From NCBI GenBank assembly GCA_026119935.1, contig JALRMH010000039.1, forward strand, positions 186,001 to 250,000: a stretch of 64,000 bases of DNA, in the 5' to 3' direction. The translations under genes and the position numbers were made by a program. The DNA is from Endothia cerciana (Eukaryota; Ascomycota; Sordariomycetes; Diaporthales; Cryphonectriaceae). The notes beneath the pieces were generated by a model. It searched no databases. It was given only the letters and a program-made list of their open reading frames with translations, and was not told the DNA's origin. Shown here piece after piece: positions 59,589 through 64,000 of the stretch; the first letter of the stretch is position 1; each line of letters opens with the position of its first letter.

Positions 59589-60685
59589 ATGGGCTCAATC
59601 AAGTCGGCAATTCACGAGAACTTTAACAAAATGCGAGTCTATAAGCATTTTATATGGGATTTCCAAATTTGCTAAAATTTGGAAGTCATACTCTTGCCTC
59701 AGAAGGCGACCAATTTTCCTTAGATCAGATTCCTAACCTCAAGGGACGCATCGCCGTGGTTACTGGAAGATCTTAGGAGACAGGGTACGGATGCACATAC
59801 AGCCTCCTTAAGAATAATATCCCCAGGCTTTTCATCCCCTCGCAGTCTACTTATGTCGCTGCGGATGCTCTGAACTCCATCAGGAAAGTGATTGGCGATG
59901 ACGTCTCTTCAAGAGTAGAGTGGCTACAATGCGACTTGGCAGACTGGGAGGTAATGTCACGAACGGCTTACAAAATCAAGTCCACCACCGATCGGCTTGA
60001 TATCTTGATCAACAACGCTGCTAGAGGCATCATGACTGCCGAGGTCGCCTCGTACGGCGTCGATTCGCACATGACGACCAATCACATCGGGCACGTTATC
60101 CTGACCTCTCATCTTATACCGGTCATGAAGAAGACAACAGAGTCGGGGGGCAAGGTCCTCATTGTGAATCTCGGTTCCAATGCCCATCAGTCAACTCCCC
60201 CCCTCCCCCCCCCCAAAAAAAAACACACGAAGTTCTCAAGGCCAGGGGGAACTGAACAACGATAACGGACCATCGGGACAGTACGGACGATCGAAGCTCG
60301 CAACCATGCTCTATGCCCCCTACCTCGCCAGCCACCTCACAACAGAACATTCACTAATTATGGTCAACAGCGTTCATCCTGGGTTCGTGGATACCAAGAC
60401 GACGACCACTGATATCCACGAAGCATACTCCCTTGGTGGCTATGGAATGGGTGTAGTGTTGAAACCTTTCCAGAAGACCCAGTTTGAGGGTGCCATTCCG
60501 GCACTATACACGGCGACGGCTACGGAGCGCAGTGGAAATTTTATTACGCACCCGCAAGAGTCAAAGACGGCTCAGAGCTCGCACAGAGTAATGAGCGGGC
60601 TGAGCAGCTGATGCGGTTGACAGAAGACATTGTTCGAGAGAAGTCGGAGGCTATAAAGAAGAGCTGCCCTTTGAAGTTTTATTGA
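59589..60685 (+). pseudogene. Short-chain dehydrogenase/reductase pseudogene
   Basis: A complete SDR is readable only by moving between frames. It starts MGSIKSAIHENFNKM at 59589. The frame changes near 59661 (continuing LLKFGSHTLASEGDQFSL). The cofactor motif reads VVTGRS, then a TAG stop at 59774-59776, then ETGYG, where the family has a TGGxxGxGYG pattern. It continues in frame through CDLADW, LDILINNAARG and VNLGSNAHQ. The frame changes again near 60244-60248 in a GGGGG run (then ELNNDNGP, and the catalytic YGRSKLA tetrad site, then NSVHPGFVDT and LKPFQKTQFEG), and once more near 60541 (then YAPARVKDGSELAQSNERAEQ), ending at TGA 60683-60685. No intron signals explain these changes. A poly-C/poly-A insertion-like tract lies at 60197-60225. 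Confidence 0.88.
60197..60225. repeat. Poly-C / poly-A tract in the SDR pseudogene
   Basis: Seven C, a T, ten or so C, then nine A, inside the region encoding the segment after SNAHQ. Confidence 0.9.
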
Positions 60686-61224
60686 GGGCGTCGTAGAATC
60701 TCCGTTTTCCACATTGAGTCTAATAATATATGTGGAATGATACCTGAAATACATGGGACACACAGGGTTTGTAGATGCTGGTTCAAGAGAGCACAGCACT
60801 GAAGCAATTGGGAAATGAAGTCGTGGAAATGTACGAAAGCAAACCTAGCATGGTAATGACATTACCTATTCAAGCCAGAATTTGGTATCACGTTTTTATC
60901 CCACGTCGAAAGCAATCTAAGAGTACACAGACTTGGCAATGCAGCACACTGATCAAGTTACATAGCGCAAATAAAAATTTGCTATGAAGGAAACTATCAG
61001 GCAGCCCGAAGACATGTTGAATTCTCTAACGCGCTAGCAAGTAGAGGTCATTCGTGTACAGTGACTAAAGAGCTGTTCTCGAAAAAACGAGTGCAGGCCA
61101 TCGAAAATCACCCGGATGACCTAATGAGAACAATGTGCTATTTCTTCACTGTGGTAGTGTGTTTTGCCCCTCAAATATAAAAGGACCTCCCAAATTCAAG
61201 CAGTGAGTTTACTTCATAGGCACA
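60686..61224. other. Intergenic, AT-rich
   Basis: 539 bp downstream of both the pseudogene (+) and the small secreted protein gene (-), so convergent. A frame at 60775-60987 has no recognisable domain. Confidence 0.5.
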
Positions 61225-61940
61225 TCAAACCCCCAAGCAGTAACAAGTACCATCACAAACATCATTTGTGCCCGAAATCGTGAAGCCCAGGATAGGATCG
61301 GAGTCTCTGTAGCAATAGTACTCGTGGAACCCGTTGCTGCCAGTGCTGATAAAGAAATTTCAATGTTAGCTTACTTCTAAAGCAGCAAGGCGATGGCAAG
61401 ATGGTGAGTTCAACTACTCCAGGGAGCGAGGGAAAGGTGGCCTTCCACAGCAGCCTTTTGATACTTACCCGCAGAAAGTGCCAGCGGCTGCGCTCGAACA
61501 GTCTGAGGCCAGGTCCCACGTAAAGGTCACGCCAGTGGAAAAGGTACATAATTCCTCTTTGCCTTCCCAAGTGTTGATGGAGCCAGAAGTCTTGTAGCAG
61601 ATATCAGAGCTCGAAGGTTTAGCGTCACCACAACCAGAGTCCTCGGCACAGTACTGCAAGCCCGAAGGCTCAAAGTTAGCATCCACTCAGTTGATGCCTC
61701 AAGCTGGAAATAGGCTTGAAAATGCATTGCTCACTGCCCCACTTGATCATGCCAACAACAAAACCGAAAAACTCAATAAATTTGTGGATATGAATCCTCT
61801 AGGAGGAGATAATCACAACTCACAATGACAATGGAGTAAGAGACATTGCCGTTGCAATTGGACAAGATGAGTTCGTCAGCTGCAACGTGCAGGGTGTTGG
61901 CCAAGGATACCAGAGCCATAGCAATAGAGCTGAACTTCAT
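61225..61940 (-). CDS. Small secreted cysteine-rich protein
   Basis: Exons 61940-61824, 61653-61469 and 61345-61225 join in frame to 140 residues. Introns have GTGAGT and GTAAGT donors and TTGCAG and TATCAG acceptors, with TGCTAAC and GCTAAC branch sites just upstream of the acceptors. A signal peptide is evident (MKFSSIAMALVSLANTLHVA). The mature part of about 120 residues is Ser/Thr-rich with 11 cysteines: SNC, YC and GC early, then DIC, ELC, SDC, TFC, YYC, DVC, GTC and YC. It ends CYCLGV. No enzyme motif or known domain was recognised. The form is that of a fungal secreted effector or extracellular structural protein, which is inference from size, secretion and cysteine content. A CATAAAGG sequence lies about 110 bp upstream of the ATG on the minus strand. 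Confidence 0.75.
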
Positions 61941-64000
61941 TTTGAGCAGCCGGGTGAGGGCAAGGATGATGTTGCTAATAGGTCTTCTGAGTGTTGCGCG
62001 GCTGTGGTGACAATCTGAGAAACTCAAAAACTCAGATGTTCCGGGCTCGTCCCTTTATGCTTTTGACCAGCCCTCTGCCTTATACTGGCTTACCGCAAAT
62101 GATGAGGCACTCTTTGTTGTTAGTAACTTGGCATTGTACGATCGTCCTTCCCTTGGGCCACAAATCACGGGCTCTCATTTTGGAATTATTGAACGTCTAC
62201 ATAGGGTTGAGGGCGAGAAAATTCCCTCGGGGACATGGACAACACGATGAGCGAGGTACACAGCTAAGCAACGTGCATCATGAGGTGATGAAGCCTTCAA
62301 GGATATCCATACAGGTATCTGGTGTGCCAATCACGATGTTGCAGTTTATCTCATTGAGGTCAGATGGCGGCTGATGAAGGCTCAACGTTCAGTCAGACCT
62401 AGTGTAGTGGAATGATAAAGACTTGGTGCGTAACGAAGCTTCAATATGATCAATGGTAATATGTTTACGATGGCTACCCGACTGAAAGCCATGAACCTTC
62501 GTGTCTGTTAGAGACATATGCTGATTGACCCAGGATAGGCTGTGTCTTGCTCTCGTTCCATAACTCAGGACATCACATTCTCTGGCCCCAGAATGTCGAT
62601 AATGTTGAGGACCTTTATAGGCCTTTGAGAGTGACCGCTTTCTCGAGCTGCGCGCTATGAGTCTTCTGCAATTCTATGGCTGAGTCGTGAGATAATCGCC
62701 TCAGAAGCCTTGGCATTCTATATCTCTAGTTAAGTTGGAATGCTCCTATGAGCGCATCCAAATACGTCACTTACTAAGTCCTCATGTACATAAGCTGACA
62801 AGGCCATGACTTTTGCCTCTATTGGGCGCCCCCTCAGGAAACTTAAGCCTCTTCTATTACCACCGACGTTGCCAAGAAGCTCGTGACTGGTTTCTAGGGT
62901 CTTTAGAGCCTTGCTGAATATCCATACGACACTGCTCACGGCGTGGCTTGCAGAAATAGCAATGGACTTGTTGCATCCCCGGATGCTATAGGCTAAAGGC
63001 GTATGTGCTCTGGAAGACGGGTCCTCTATATGAGGAAATCTGCTGTGGTAGGCAAGACATTCAAAATCCAAGTTTAACCCAATGTAGCCTATTCGAAGTT
63101 TCTTCTGGTTATCTTCATTACTCAATGTTTTCTAACATGATATCTCCCATGGGGAACCTTACTATCTACGGAAAGTCACCCAAGTATGGTTAACAATAGA
63201 GCTTTAGGAACAATACGACTCTCACCCTTAGTCCTATGCTAGAGTGCGGCCAGACAAGATCGGCTTCTTAGTGCTAGATCTTTCATATAGGCAGGGATAG
63301 ATTTTGGTGTCTTAGAAGATGCCGGAGCCTCCTGACACATCCGCGCTGCTCAAATTCTGGAGAAGCGCTAAACTGCACATGACCCCCTGGCTATTGTTGG
63401 TCGCGCAAAGTGACATGAAGCTGATACCTCACAGTCGACGTAGACACACGGAGGCTTGCCTCCCCATCTTCAAAAATTTTGACGTGACCTCAGTTCTCGT
63501 TGATGTTAGGCTGGTTCAAAAGTGCATCAAGGCCGAGGCCCTTCAACTTGTGGCGACGTTTGAACTAATTCACGACCAAGACAGCACCCACACCCTTGCC
63601 ACCCAAATTATCCGAGATACCGTGGTCCAAGCCATGATTCATGAAGTCACATACCAGCCGGATTCCAAGGGGGCTAGAACCTGGATGAGCAGGCAGCAGC
63701 GAATGCATTTGGCCCCTTTGTACAAGCTGAGAGCAATGGTCGTACATATTGGCCCTAATTATCAATGCCACTTGGCAAGGCTGAGACGATGGTGATCACG
63801 CTCTCCTTCTTGAACTCCGGATTTTTTCCTCTTTCTTCTTTCTGTGTTTTTGGATAATGTTGGGTTACAACGCAATAAACAGGTACTTAGTACCTACTTC
63901 AGAGATATCTGCCCACAACTATTTAAGACCTCGGGAGACAGCCCGATCAGGAACTGCAGACCTGAAGCTCTCGTCCGAACAAAAAACCGCCCAGGTTACT
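61941..64000. other. Right-end region, no confident gene
   Basis: 2 kb of A+T-richer sequence. Two frames were examined: 62730-63125 (-) and 63319-63795 (+, 158 residues). Neither shows a known domain or signal peptide, and neither has convincing splice partners. They may be chance frames or remnants of decayed genes. Confidence 0.4.

Noticed and set aside
62730..63125. 131-codon minus-strand frame
   Set aside because: No recognisable domain. Possible remnant, not supportable as a gene.
63319..63795. 158-codon frame near the right edge
   Set aside because: No domain, signal or splice context recognised. Mentioned in the right-end region but not called.

Overview
The window is nuclear DNA of a filamentous ascomycete (Pezizomycotina, most likely Sordariomycetes). 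Protein genes carry one to four short introns (about 50-180 nt) with GTAAGT-type donors and CTAAC-like branch sites. The gene set is eukaryotic and fungal: a white-collar blue-light regulator, RAD50, a GID-complex ubiquitin ligase, TIM10, N-myristoyltransferase and a hybrid histidine kinase. No rRNA, tRNA, CRISPR array or intact transposon was recognised by eye.

The left and middle parts (1-54.9 kb) are a conserved housekeeping block of fourteen genes. In order: a beta-flanking-like protein cut by the window edge (-), wc-2 (-), rad50 (+), a PP4 regulatory subunit 2 (-), a UPF0658 Golgi membrane protein (+), rmd5/gid2 (-), an STB6-like protein (+), tim10 (-), a mitochondrial lysyl-tRNA synthetase (+), a multi-span membrane protein of unknown function (-), a hybrid histidine kinase (+), succinate-semialdehyde dehydrogenase (-), a GH79 glycosidase (+), an alpha/beta hydrolase (+), N-myristoyltransferase (-) and an intronless unknown membrane protein (+). 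Strands alternate almost perfectly, so most neighbours are divergent or convergent pairs. There is a 10-base assembly gap at 20505-20514 inside a poly-G tract, and its two flanks look like a noisy duplicate of each other.

The right part (about 55-64 kb) looks accessory and is visibly richer in A+T. It holds a secreted/transmembrane cysteine-rich protein, an NmrA/epimerase-like oxidoreductase, a clear short-chain dehydrogenase pseudogene with one internal stop and three frame changes, and a 140-residue secreted cysteine-rich protein in three exons. The last 2 kb hold nothing convincing.

The genes do not form one pathway. They span light sensing (wc-2), two-component signalling (histidine kinase), DNA repair (rad50), phosphatase and ubiquitin control (PP4R2, rmd5), mitochondrial biogenesis (tim10, lysyl-tRNA synthetase), GABA catabolism (SSADH), protein lipidation (NMT) and cell-surface or secreted functions (GH79, cysteine-rich proteins). 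Exon coordinates were worked out by hand from splice signals and frame continuity and have not been checked against transcripts.
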